A stretch of DNA of 10,373 nucleotides, taken from an uncultured Oscillospiraceae bacterium. Its GTDB lineage: Bacteria > Bacillota > Clostridia > Oscillospirales > Ruminococcaceae. Numbering within the stretch: position 1 is the stretch's first letter; each line of letters starts with the position of its first letter. The notes under the pieces were generated by a model, which ran no database searches, was not told the DNA's origin, and worked only from the letters and a program-made list of their open reading frames with translations. A program made the position numbers and the translations under genes. Positions 1 through 7,921 of the stretch are shown here, piece by piece. Where the stretch lies: assembly GCA_910578255.1 (NCBI GenBank), contig CAJTQM010000035.1:1-10373 (forward strand), given 5' to 3'.

Positions 1-441
1 CTTTTGCCGCTGCCCCGGACTGACAAACACCCGCTCCTCCGTTTCGGCAATCTGGCTCGCGTCCAATTGGATGTTTCCTTCACTATCCGGCAATGTGCCG
101 TTGACGCTGGACGCCTTTCTGGCTTCCAAATCCTCAATGTTGGCCTTAAACGCATCGTGATCATACGCCGTATAGGCCCGGTAAACCGCCGTCCCCACCG
201 GCCAGGGACTGGCCGTGGTCCCATTTACTCCCCTGACAACACCTGTCAGCGTATTGCCATCTTTTCCGGAATAGGAAATTACCTCTGCGTTTTCATCTTC
301 CCCCAATGTCGCCAGATTGGGCGGCTTTGGCAGCGCGTCGGCCCGCTCTACCTGAATGGAAGTATCCGACGCCGTCATATTGGCCGAAACAGCGGTTTTC
401 GGAGAATTGTTTATCGCGCTATACATTGTCATCTGTGCCAT
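1..441 (-). CDS. Tail fibre / receptor-binding-region protein, N-terminal 147 residues (runs off the window)
   Basis: An open frame starts at the ATG at 441-439 and has no stop before base 1, so the C-terminal part lies outside the window. The ATG shares one base with the Tal stop (TAATG), and a GGGGGGAG ribosome site sits just upstream. Residues 1-35 look like an adhesin-type N-terminal strand segment. Residues 36-93 carry a pattern I recognise from clostridial phage fibre proteins: PPNLATLGEDENAEVISYSG, then TLTGVVRGVNGTTA, then YRAYTAYDHDAF. Residues 112-130 (VNGTLPDSEGNIQLDASQI) match the short module found before shaft or tip domains in many fibres. Position directly after Tal supports a tail-tip fibre. 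I infer that the receptor-binding part lies in the missing C-terminus. The family assignment is by memory of pattern only. Confidence 0.8.
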   Translation of the reverse strand, partial: MAQMTMYSAINNSPKTAVSANMTASDTSIQVERADALPKPPNLATLGEDENAEVISYSGKDGNTLTGVVRGVNGTTASPWPVGTAVYRAYTAYDHDAFKANIEDLEARKASSVNGTLPDSEGNIQLDASQIAETEERVFVSPGQRQK

Positions 442-2252
442 TATAAGGTACTCCCCCCTCTTGATTGAATAAATCCCTGTACCAGAATGTCAATGGTCAC
501 ATAGGCCAGATCATCCGGTATAATCTCCAATTTCATCCACCTCCCCCTGGGAATTTTCCCGTCCCGCTCGTCGGTCAAAAAATTTGTGATGTCCAGTTCC
601 TTTTCCTCCCCCATGCTGCCCCTGGTCTTCCCGTTTACCGAGATGGTCGCTGTTTTGGGTGAACCGAATTGAAAAATCCCCTGGGTAATTCCATGGGTGT
701 GGGAAGGGATTTGTATCTCGTGAGAATGAGACGGAACGGTCACATTCACCGTGTGGGTATGGGCCGGCGCCGTAAAGGAATGGGTGTGCGCCGAAATTAA
801 AACCTTGTGTGCATGATTCAGATAGGGACGGTAAATGCGGTGAACATGTCCCTTGGCCTGTACGGTTTCCAACTCGGTATACGCCTCGGCCTCCGGCCAT
901 AAGGGATCGGTGGTCACCGCCGTCAACTCCCGCTCCGCCGTGCTCTTAGATTCCGTGGCCTGCTGACGGGATGTGGTCTGGATGCTGCTTTCTCCCCCAG
1001 TGGAAGAAGCGCGGGTGCTCCCCCCTCCCCCTGCGGTCGATTTTGAGTAGGACCGGAACCGGTCCAGCGTAATTTTTGCCTTGACCGAGTTGACAATCCG
1101 CATTTCCGACGGAATGTAAAAGTTTAAAACCGCTCCAACTTCCGGCGTGGCGTTGGCCTGTACCGACTGACCGTATAGCTGGGTAGAGCCCTGGGCGTAG
1201 GTGGATTCAATCCGCTGCCGGTCCGCCAGCTGGGCCAAAGATTCCGCAACGTCCTGGGGTTTGTTTGCCAATGTCAGCGACATGTTGCCCGGACTGTCGT
1301 AGTTTCTGGTGATCTGCGTAATATAGGTTTTTGTCCCGTCCTGGGTCAGCTGTGTGATTTTCCCCACCTGCGCTTTGTCTATTTCCGTTTTGGTCGCTTG
1401 GTATAAATCCGCGGCGGAAACCGTGACGGAAGTAAGCGGTTTGCGATATTGTTCCAGTAAAGCGCGTCCTCGCTCCATCAGGCTTTTGGCGTCCTCAAAA
1501 GAACGGTCCACAAAAATGCGGGATATAATCCCATACTTTTGGATGTCCTCTTCCGGCGCCTGTAAATAGGGTACGCCCTGATTGACCGATTTTATGGTCA
1601 GCTGGTTTACCCCCTCCCCATATCCCAAGCAATACAGCCGGGTGCAGATTTCCGTCCCCTCCTCCCCGTGCTGGGAGGAAAGCAGGTTTTTCCCGGCGCG
1701 GATGTAAAATTGCGGGTGTTGGTTGATATCCATTTTTTGCAAAGACAGCCTCCAGGGAAAAACCGATGTGTCAAACCGAAAAATATACGGATCCACAAAC
1801 AGATTGGGCACGGAAAAAACCGCATTTAACAGGTTTTCATTTTCCCACCCGTATTCATACTGAAAAGAAAAATCGCATTCTCCTAAAACCCATCGCTTGA
1901 TTGTCTGCTTCTCCAATAGGTATTGAAGCACCTGCCGGGTGGTCCGTCCCGTCCCCCCATAGGTGACCGCGCCAAAAATCACATCGTCTATTAAGGTCGC
2001 GATCACATGTTCGCAGCTGTAAGACACTACCGCCGTGTCCGCTTCTGTTTTCGTGCTGCCAACAATCCGGTACAAACTTCCCCCGTTGTACCGGACATAG
2101 TGAAAGGGAACGCAAAACCGGTTTTTTTCGTCCTCCTGCGGCATGGAAAAAGACAGGGTGTCGATTCCGTTGAGGGTGTTTGTCTCCCTTAGGTCATAGG
2201 CATTTTGCAAAACGGCTGTTTTTCGTATGTCCAAATCAAAAATTTCAAGCAT
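441..2252 (-). CDS. tal: Tail-associated hub protein (Tal / prophage-tail endopeptidase-like) with six HxH motifs
   Basis: 603 residues, ATG start in a TAATG overlap with the preceding gene and a GGAGAGG ribosome site about 8 bases upstream. Residues 1 to about 340 read like the gp27-like hub domain of Gram-positive siphovirus Tal proteins (Prophage_tail / phage minor structural family), starting MLEIFDLDIRKTAVLQNAYD and containing the typical SFSMP strand. Residues about 400-445 are a Gly/Ser/Thr/Gln-rich linker. Residues 465-522 hold six His-x-His motifs at H469, H480, H489, H498, H509 and H518. Residues about 530-603 form a predicted beta-rich terminal domain ending VQGFIQSRGGSTL. I see no recognisable lysin or peptidase domain, so an endopeptidase activity is not supported. 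The expected role is the central hub that plugs the tail tube and carries the fibre encoded next. Confidence 0.85.
   Translation of the reverse strand: MLEIFDLDIRKTAVLQNAYDLRETNTLNGIDTLSFSMPQEDEKNRFCVPFHYVRYNGGSLYRIVGSTKTEADTAVVSYSCEHVIATLIDDVIFGAVTYGGTGRTTRQVLQYLLEKQTIKRWVLGECDFSFQYEYGWENENLLNAVFSVPNLFVDPYIFRFDTSVFPWRLSLQKMDINQHPQFYIRAGKNLLSSQHGEEGTEICTRLYCLGYGEGVNQLTIKSVNQGVPYLQAPEEDIQKYGIISRIFVDRSFEDAKSLMERGRALLEQYRKPLTSVTVSAADLYQATKTEIDKAQVGKITQLTQDGTKTYITQITRNYDSPGNMSLTLANKPQDVAESLAQLADRQRIESTYAQGSTQLYGQSVQANATPEVGAVLNFYIPSEMRIVNSVKAKITLDRFRSYSKSTAGGGGSTRASSTGGESSIQTTSRQQATESKSTAERELTAVTTDPLWPEAEAYTELETVQAKGHVHRIYRPYLNHAHKVLISAHTHSFTAPAHTHTVNVTVPSHSHEIQIPSHTHGITQGIFQFGSPKTATISVNGKTRGSMGEEKELDITNFLTDERDGKIPRGRWMKLEIIPDDLAYVTIDILVQGFIQSRGGSTL
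693..848 (-). repeat. His-x-His repeat segment inside the Tal gene
   Basis: Codons 469-520 of the hub gene encode six HxH units (HVH, HAH, HTH, HTH, HSH, HTH) whose first His residues are spaced 11, 9, 9, 11 and 9 apart, with hydrophobic strand-like residues between them. In T4 gp37 and P2 gpV, HxH motifs in a trimer bind an iron ion with six histidines. By analogy each unit here could bind one metal along a trimeric stem. That is inference. The repeat itself is directly visible. Confidence 0.85.
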
Positions 2253-2950
2253 TACAAAAACCTCTCCGTATACAAAATTCTGCTTTCCAGTCCGCTGCCG
2301 GCCGCACAGCGGACAGATAAGTCCATGGTTTCCCGGCTAATCCAGACCCAGTCTCCTTCGTGGACCCATATCACGCTTTGCCCGCCAAGCAGCACATTGT
2401 AATTTTGGGAATCCACCACCAGTGTCCCACCTGGCGGGATACTCACATTTAAAAACGCCTGTTGATCCTCTATAATATAAGAGGATATCTGCGCGTTTGT
2501 CAGCGCCGGGAAAAGTAGGCCGATATAAATATCGCACCCGATCTCCGCCTGAGAAAGCACATCCGTCTTTTGAGCCTCTTTAAAAAGGATGTCGCACCCC
2601 AAACCGGTCAGGGCCTGTGTCCCGCTTTCCTGTTGGGTCTGCAAATAGATGTCCTGCCCACAGTTTACCGTTGCCTGAACCTGTTCCTCCATTTCTTCCC
2701 GCAGCCAAAGCGCCGGGGAAAGAAAGGCCGCCGCCCGGACCTGAGCGCCCCACTTTTCTTTGATTTCCTCTGCCGGCCCCGCGCTCAATCGTGTCCGCAG
2801 ATCGCTTACCATACTCTCCTGCAAATATTCGTCGCCGCCGTTTGACACCATCGCGCCCACTGCGGCGTACATCGCGTCGATATAGGAAACGGTCTCCTGC
2901 TCCTGTAACAGGTTGAAGTTGGATAAATTATAGCGGGAAAGATTCAGCAT
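2252..2950 (-). CDS. Tail-tip protein with a Dit C-terminal-like domain
   Basis: 232 residues. The ATG at 2950 follows AAGGAGGG with good spacing, and the stop overlaps the Tal start by one base. Residues 1-90 include a helical segment (about 24-90) with no family I recognise. Residues 97-144 hold three related strand motifs (CGQDIYL, GCDILF, GCDIYI) about 20 residues apart. Residues about 166-232 look like the second, galectin-like domain of siphovirus distal tail proteins: a PPGGTLVVD strand, a turn, a GGQSVIW strand, GDWVWI, and a final ILYTERFL that matches the usual closing YRERWL strand. The preceding Dit-like gene lacks exactly this part, so the two may share the Dit role. The alternative is an accessory baseplate protein that carries a carbohydrate-binding module. 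The structural role is well supported by context; the fold is inferred. Confidence 0.7.
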   Translation of the reverse strand: MLNLSRYNLSNFNLLQEQETVSYIDAMYAAVGAMVSNGGDEYLQESMVSDLRTRLSAGPAEEIKEKWGAQVRAAAFLSPALWLREEMEEQVQATVNCGQDIYLQTQQESGTQALTGLGCDILFKEAQKTDVLSQAEIGCDIYIGLLFPALTNAQISSYIIEDQQAFLNVSIPPGGTLVVDSQNYNVLLGGQSVIWVHEGDWVWISRETMDLSVRCAAGSGLESRILYTERFL

Positions 2951-2966
2951 GCCTTTCCCTCCTTCG

Positions 2967-3743
2967 TCAATTCATAGCCAGACTTAAATTTCCGGCGGCG
3001 ATGATCACAATCAGCCCCTTGCGCATCTCCTTGGGCGCTGAGCGAGCCGCGTAATAGGCCGGCTGCCCGTTCGAGGCCGCGTCGTAAATCGCCGTATACG
3101 TCCAGGTTCCCTGATGGGCGGTTGCTCTGGCGGTAGATGCCTGGGCCGCGTTGGTGATCATCATCTGCCCGGCGGACTGCTCTTCCGGCGCGCCGAAAGA
3201 AAGCGCCACACGGCTGTAGCTTCCCCCGGAAAGTTCCGCTCCGGTATCCTCCGGATTTCCGTTAAATAAGGCCAGATAGGGCGTAAACCCGTCGCAGTTG
3301 GTTCCCCGCAAAACGTTTAACACCTTGGTCTTATACGCGTCGGACATGTTTCCCGTAATCCACCATTTTGCCTCCCCCGCCACCACTACCGGCGCCTCGT
3401 TCGCCTCAATGGACAAAGAATCGGTCAGCGGACCGTAGACCAGCATATTTCCGCCGGATAAAGAATCCATTACGCCGATGTGGGTCACCGTTCCGCCCGC
3501 AGCCTGGGGAATCGCAAATTTTACATCCTGGTCGTTTTGTACGCCAATGCCGCTGGACATGGCCGCCGGGGTGGAAAAAGAAACCTCCACCCGGCTGTAG
3601 CCGGTGTAATTGGCCTCTGTCCCTGTCCCGCTTTCTCCGGGGTTGGATAAAAACAACGCCATATACACCTTGGGCGGCGCTGTAATGGATATTCCCCGAA
3701 ACAAATTCAGCACCGCCGTTTCCATGTAATTTGTCATGTACAT
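2967..3743 (-). CDS. Phage tail-fibre-type protein made of two tandem copies of one domain
   Basis: 258 residues, ATG start one base after the Dit stop, with GAGG about 10 bases upstream. The protein is an internal duplication: residues about 4-130 and 134-258 align by eye. Matching points are TAVLNLFRG with TKVLNVLRG, VYMALFLSNP with PYLALFNGNP, and GYSRVEVSFSTP with SYSRVALSFGAP. Each copy then has a beta-rich stretch (residues 85-130 and 211-258). The LALF, NP, YSRV pattern is known to me from small phage fibre and tail proteins, usually as a single copy. No signal peptide or membrane segment is seen. It lies between the Dit-like gene and the gene carrying a Dit C-terminal-like domain, which suggests a part attached to the distal tail ring. 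The exact role is unknown. Confidence 0.7.
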   Translation of the reverse strand: MYMTNYMETAVLNLFRGISITAPPKVYMALFLSNPGESGTGTEANYTGYSRVEVSFSTPAAMSSGIGVQNDQDVKFAIPQAAGGTVTHIGVMDSLSGGNMLVYGPLTDSLSIEANEAPVVVAGEAKWWITGNMSDAYKTKVLNVLRGTNCDGFTPYLALFNGNPEDTGAELSGGSYSRVALSFGAPEEQSAGQMMITNAAQASTARATAHQGTWTYTAIYDAASNGQPAYYAARSAPKEMRKGLIVIIAAGNLSLAMN

Positions 3744-3744
3744 G

Positions 3745-4272
3745 CTAAATCATCCTCTTCCTGATTTGAATTTGTATGCCCACCGCGGGACTTTTCCCGG
3801 CGTTGTGAATGGTGATCATGATCGGCGCCGGCGCCGTCCCCTGATAGCGGGGAAGATAGCTTTCCAAAAATTCTTCGTCCACCGTTTTCCCGAAGGCAAA
3901 GGGATAGCAGTCGAATACCACCGAAAATTTTCCAATGCGTAAAAGCGCCTCCAGCTGGATCGGCGAGATCACCGCCGCTTGGTAATACTTGTCCGGCTCG
4001 TCGGAAAAGACCAGCTTCCCCTCTCCCGAAAGCCAGTAGGCAATCTCCCGGGCTTTTTCCTGCCGCTTTTCCTTGCTGTCCGCCAAAAAGCCGCAGGAAA
4101 CCGACAGCTGAATCCCCTCATACGCCATATATACCCCCGTTTCGGTTTTCCCATCCCGCTGCGGAATGGCAATGCGGGTATCCCGCCGCCCGGCCAGAAG
4201 CGTCCGGTCAATGCTCTCTACCAAGATCCCATAATCCTCCGAGTTTTTTCCCCGAAAGGTAAAGCTTCTCAA
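3745..4272 (-). CDS. dit: Short distal tail protein (Dit-like, N-terminal domain)
   Basis: 175 residues. The start is TTG at 4272-4270, chosen because AGGAGG (4281-4286) sits 8 bases upstream and the TTGA overlaps the tape measure stop by 4 bases. Residues 1-128 fit the N-terminal belt domain of the siphovirus distal tail family: MRSFTFRGKNSEDYGI at the start, the ARE..YWLSGEGKLVFSDEP helix-turn-strand at about 74-93, and FDCYPFAFGK at 120-129. Dit forms the hexameric ring at the tube end to which Tal binds. Residues about 149-170 (APIMITIHNAGKSPAVGIQI) are the strand that normally opens the second, galectin-like domain, but the protein stops there. Family members are commonly some 60 or more residues longer. 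The missing portion seems to appear in the gene at 2252-2950. Confidence 0.85.
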   Translation of the reverse strand: MRSFTFRGKNSEDYGILVESIDRTLLAGRRDTRIAIPQRDGKTETGVYMAYEGIQLSVSCGFLADSKEKRQEKAREIAYWLSGEGKLVFSDEPDKYYQAAVISPIQLEALLRIGKFSVVFDCYPFAFGKTVDEEFLESYLPRYQGTAPAPIMITIHNAGKSPAVGIQIQIRKRMI

Positions 4273-7200
4273 AGTCCCAGCCTCCTTTTTGCCCTTTTCA
4301 GATTGGCGGTCAGCGTCCCGTTGACATAGGGGGTTACCACCTGACCGATGGTCTCGCCGTCTAAAGTCAGCACCACCGTCATATTCTGGCTGGGTACATC
4401 TGGCCCGGACGCGGCCCGCTGCGCCGCCTGGTTCATCTGGTACGAAGCCTGTGCCATGGCGTATTGATACCCTCGGATTCCCGCCTGGGCCGCTTGGGCA
4501 AAGGCTTCCTCCATGTCCCGTTCCCGGTCCTGCACCGCGTTGATGGCCCCCTGTACGTCCAAGCTGGCATTATCGTACATCACCTTCGACGGGGAATGCT
4601 GGTCAAACGTTTCGGTATACCCCCGAAGTCCCTTCTCGGCCAGCCGCCGAAACGCCCCGTAAACCTCCGATTCCCGGGCGCCCACCGAATCGATAACGCC
4701 CTGGATGGTATCGCTTGCCGCCTTGGCCGCCTCGTCGTATTGGTCCAGATCCTTTACCAACTCGTCATACCGGACCTGCATCTGGTCCAACTGATCTCGA
4801 AACTCCCCTTGCATCAGAACCATTTCGTTGGAAAAGGCGTCCTTCCCCTCCGATACCTTTCGAAAGGCCTCGTTTAACTCGGCCACATGGGCGCCGCCGT
4901 CTTCCACAATCCCCCGCAAAATCGCCGCGCTTTCCTCCGAGCCATCCGAAAGCCTCTGCAAAAGCCCTTCGTCCACCCCCATCTCTATGGCTTTTGCCAT
5001 GTTGGCGGCATACTCGTCCATATATTGGCTCTGGCTGTTCAGCGATTCGATTAAATCCGAAACCGACCTGTTCGTCTCCAAATCCATTTTCTGAAAACCG
5101 CTGATCACCTCGTCGATGCTTTCCCGAATTTTTTCCTTTTCCTCAGAAAATTCGGTTTGAAATTGAGATGCCGCCGCCTCCATAATCCCAAACGCGGCTT
5201 CTGCGTCCCCTGCGGCGGCATTCGACCGGCCGGACAAATACTCCATCACCTTGTCCAGTTCTTCGATTTGCTCTTTAAAAGACTCGATCTTCTCCTTTCC
5301 TTCTTCTACCGCGCCGTTATAAACACGCTGTTCTTCGTATAATTCCCCTGATTGCCCGGCTAGGTTGTCTTCTTCGGCGATCAGCTTTGCCTGACTTTCT
5401 CGCAGCGCGTCGTATTCCTCCTGCTCCTCCTTGGTCAGTTCGGTGGTTTTGCTGGTCAGTTCATTTAATCGTTCTGCGTTTTCCAGTTGCTTTTCCTGGT
5501 TTGCCGCCCGCTCCTTTTCCAACTCGTCCATTTTCCCCGTAATGTTTGCAAGCTGAATCTCGTTTTCCGCCAGTTCCACCTTGGCGTCGGCTACCGCCTT
5601 GATCTGGTCTTGGTATTTTTTGTTGACCGCCTCGTTTAAGGCCGCCTGCTCCCAGGCCTCCACCTGCCGTTTGATCGCCTCTGTGTTCTGCTCTAACAGT
5701 CCCGTCTGCTCGTCAATGGTCAGGTTCAAACCTGGTACCAGCGCATTGACCTGATCCACAATCCGTCGGTATTCCCCCTGGGCCTCGGCGGTATCCAACC
5801 CCTGGGCCTCCAGTTGCTCCAGCCGCTGTATGTATTCATCCACCACCGAGGCGGTGGCCGATATAGTCGTTTCAGTCGCCTGGTAGGAGGCCTCCGATTG
5901 GGCGAAAACGCTTTCCAGACCCGCCGCCTTTTCGGTCAGCGCCGCAATTTTGTCCGAGGTGGTCTCCACCGTGGCCATAAAGGTGACCAGTCCCACCGTC
6001 ACCGCCGCAATTGCGGTGCCGAGCATAAAAGCCGGATGGGCGGCAATGGCCTCTCCCAATGCGGCCAGCGCCTTTGTCAGCTTCGGAATGGCGGTCAGCG
6101 CCACGCCGCTGATGGCGATTCCCGCCACGCTTACCGCCGCCGTTACCGCCGCGATCGACGGCACCAGCCAGCCGTTGGCCTCAACATAGTCAGTCGCCCA
6201 TTTGACAATACCCGTCCCCGTGTCGGTCATGCGCCGCAGCGCCGGGGTCAAATCGTCCCCGATGGCGGTTTTCAGGTTCTGTACCGCGTTTTGAAACATC
6301 TGAATCTTGGATTCGGTGGTGGCGTACCAGGTCCCCGCCTCTTTGGCAAGGGCGGTGTTTTCCACCCATTCCCGATTGGCCAACTCCATCGCGCTGGTCA
6401 TGTTTCCCGCTGACAGTGCAAGGGTCTTGAACATGTCGGCCTGCCGAATTCCCGATAAGCCCAACTCGTCCAAGAGAAGGGTTACGTTCCCCCCTTCCTC
6501 CTCCATTTGGGACAAACCCAAAATAAACGCGGATATCGCCTGAATCGGCTCGTTTTCCCAGGTGTGGGCGAATTGCGACGCGGTCATGTCGGCGGTATTG
6601 GCCAAGATTTGCAGTTCTTCTTCTCCTTTTAACACATTGGTCTCAATGGCCGCAAGGATCTGGGCCATGGCGGTGCCGCCCGCTTCTGCTTGAATGCCCA
6701 CCGAGGACATGGCCGCGGCTAGCGCCATAATCTCCGATTCGGTCAGCCCCGCCAGTTTTCCTGCAGAGGCCAAACAGGTTGCCATAGCCACAATATCCGC
6801 CTCGGTGGTGGCAAAGTTTTTTCCCAACCCTACCACCACCGATCCCAGCCGTTCATAATTTTCCGGGTCCATCTTCACCATATTGGCAAATTTCGCCAGG
6901 GACTCCGCCGCCTCTTCGGCGCTCAGATTGGTCGAAACGCCCAGATTCGCCATGACAGTGGTGAATTCCACCAGATTTTCCTTGGCGATTCCCAACTGCC
7001 CGGCAACCTCGGTCAGCCCGGCCAACTGGCTGGCTGTCATCGGCATTTGGGTCGAAAGTTCTTGTAGGGATTTGGCCATCTCATCCAGTTCTGCCGGCGT
7101 CAGATCGGTGGTCTTCGCCACCCCCGCCATGGCCGATTCAAATTCGATTGAAGCCTTACAGCAGTCCTTCAGAACGCCCACAATCTCTTTGATCCCTTTG

Positions 7201-7862
7201 ACCAGACCGGCATCAATCAGCGCCTGAGCCAGCTGATTCATTGCGTCTTGGGATTTGTCCCCAAATTCTTCTGACTGCCTCGCTGCCTCCTGGGTCTTTT
7301 TCCCGTATTCGTCAATGGATCTGGCGCATCCGTTGGCGCTGACTGCCGCTTCCGAAAGATACTTTTCGTTCTCCGAAATCTCCCGGTTCAAATCGTTGAT
7401 CTGTACCTGGGCCGCATTGGCCTTGGCGCTGTGGTTCTCCACCGCAGCAGCCGCCTTTTCTGCCGCCGTCTGGTATCGGACCATTTCCTCCTGTGTTTGT
7501 TTGATCTTCTGGTCCAGCTGGGCCTGGCTCTCTTCGCTGTCAGTGGTGGCCCGGCTCAATTCGTCCAGCTTTTTCTGTGCCTCTTGGGCGGCCTGGGCGT
7601 ATTGGTCTTGCAGTTCTCTGGATTTTTGTAGGGCCTTTGCTTCCTCCTGATACTTCTGGGTGACCTTGGCCAAAACGTCGCTTAAAGCCTTGTTCTTGGC
7701 GTTTAACGCATCCAGACTGTTGGCCTGTCCTTTAAAATGGCTGTCTACCAGCTTCAGCGCCGATTGCAGCGTCTTCATTTCCCGGTTGATGTTCTGCATG
7801 GACGACCGGTATTCTTTTTCTCCAGTTACCACTAACTCTGTGCTGATTTTTCGTACCGCCAA
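4269..7862 (-). CDS. Tail tape measure protein (TP901 core type)
   Basis: 1197 residues. The start is TTG at 7862-7860: an in-frame TAA lies five codons upstream, no ATG comes between, and AAGGGGGA (7869-7876) precedes it at proper spacing. Residues 1-215 are charged and helical, with long coiled-coil character. Residues about 215-530 are the TP901-type tape measure core, including LAGLTEVAGQLGI and the AGLTESEIMALAAAMSSVGI block. Residues 566-632 are strongly hydrophobic and could cross the host membrane during DNA ejection. About 640-1000 is a second long coiled coil rich in Glu, Gln and Lys. The C-terminus has DQHSPSKVMYD and a final strand-rich tail. The protein sets tail length, is chaperoned by G/GT and leaves the tail on infection. 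I see no peptidase or lysozyme motif. The stop overlaps the Dit start. Confidence 0.95.
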   Translation of the reverse strand: MAVRKISTELVVTGEKEYRSSMQNINREMKTLQSALKLVDSHFKGQANSLDALNAKNKALSDVLAKVTQKYQEEAKALQKSRELQDQYAQAAQEAQKKLDELSRATTDSEESQAQLDQKIKQTQEEMVRYQTAAEKAAAAVENHSAKANAAQVQINDLNREISENEKYLSEAAVSANGCARSIDEYGKKTQEAARQSEEFGDKSQDAMNQLAQALIDAGLVKGIKEIVGVLKDCCKASIEFESAMAGVAKTTDLTPAELDEMAKSLQELSTQMPMTASQLAGLTEVAGQLGIAKENLVEFTTVMANLGVSTNLSAEEAAESLAKFANMVKMDPENYERLGSVVVGLGKNFATTEADIVAMATCLASAGKLAGLTESEIMALAAAMSSVGIQAEAGGTAMAQILAAIETNVLKGEEELQILANTADMTASQFAHTWENEPIQAISAFILGLSQMEEEGGNVTLLLDELGLSGIRQADMFKTLALSAGNMTSAMELANREWVENTALAKEAGTWYATTESKIQMFQNAVQNLKTAIGDDLTPALRRMTDTGTGIVKWATDYVEANGWLVPSIAAVTAAVSVAGIAISGVALTAIPKLTKALAALGEAIAAHPAFMLGTAIAAVTVGLVTFMATVETTSDKIAALTEKAAGLESVFAQSEASYQATETTISATASVVDEYIQRLEQLEAQGLDTAEAQGEYRRIVDQVNALVPGLNLTIDEQTGLLEQNTEAIKRQVEAWEQAALNEAVNKKYQDQIKAVADAKVELAENEIQLANITGKMDELEKERAANQEKQLENAERLNELTSKTTELTKEEQEEYDALRESQAKLIAEEDNLAGQSGELYEEQRVYNGAVEEGKEKIESFKEQIEELDKVMEYLSGRSNAAAGDAEAAFGIMEAAASQFQTEFSEEKEKIRESIDEVISGFQKMDLETNRSVSDLIESLNSQSQYMDEYAANMAKAIEMGVDEGLLQRLSDGSEESAAILRGIVEDGGAHVAELNEAFRKVSEGKDAFSNEMVLMQGEFRDQLDQMQVRYDELVKDLDQYDEAAKAASDTIQGVIDSVGARESEVYGAFRRLAEKGLRGYTETFDQHSPSKVMYDNASLDVQGAINAVQDRERDMEEAFAQAAQAGIRGYQYAMAQASYQMNQAAQRAASGPDVPSQNMTVVLTLDGETIGQVVTPYVNGTLTANLKRAKRRLGL

Positions 7863-7888
7863 AATACGTCCCCCTTAAAAATGCCTGT

Positions 7889-7915
7889 AAAAAACCCGCC
7901 AGAAGCCCAGCGGGT
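7889..7915 (-). terminator. Intrinsic terminator before the tape measure gene
   Basis: In the minus-strand RNA the arms ACCCGCTGG (7907-7915) and CTGGCGGGT (7894-7902) pair over 9 positions around a GCTT loop (7903-7906) and run into six T (7889-7894). Two of the pairs are G-U wobbles that would be mismatches in plus-strand RNA, so the hairpin is built for the minus direction. It starts 6 bases after the stop of the KilAC-like ORF and ends just upstream of the tape measure ribosome site. Some read-through or antitermination is required for the genes downstream. Confidence 0.75.
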
Positions 7916-7921
7916 CGTTTT

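Noticed and set aside
4..468. Plus-strand open frame of 154 residues at the left edge
   Set aside because: It is antisense to the fibre gene N-terminus, whose pattern and TAATG junction are convincing.
441..2252. Peptidoglycan hydrolase or endopeptidase domain in the Tal protein
   Set aside because: No catalytic motif is visible; the C-terminal part is linker, HxH repeats and a beta-rich domain.
5814..6413. Plus-strand open frame of 199 residues inside the tape measure gene
   Set aside because: It is the antisense shadow of a well-supported tape measure frame, is Arg/Gly-rich, and has no family pattern or operon context.
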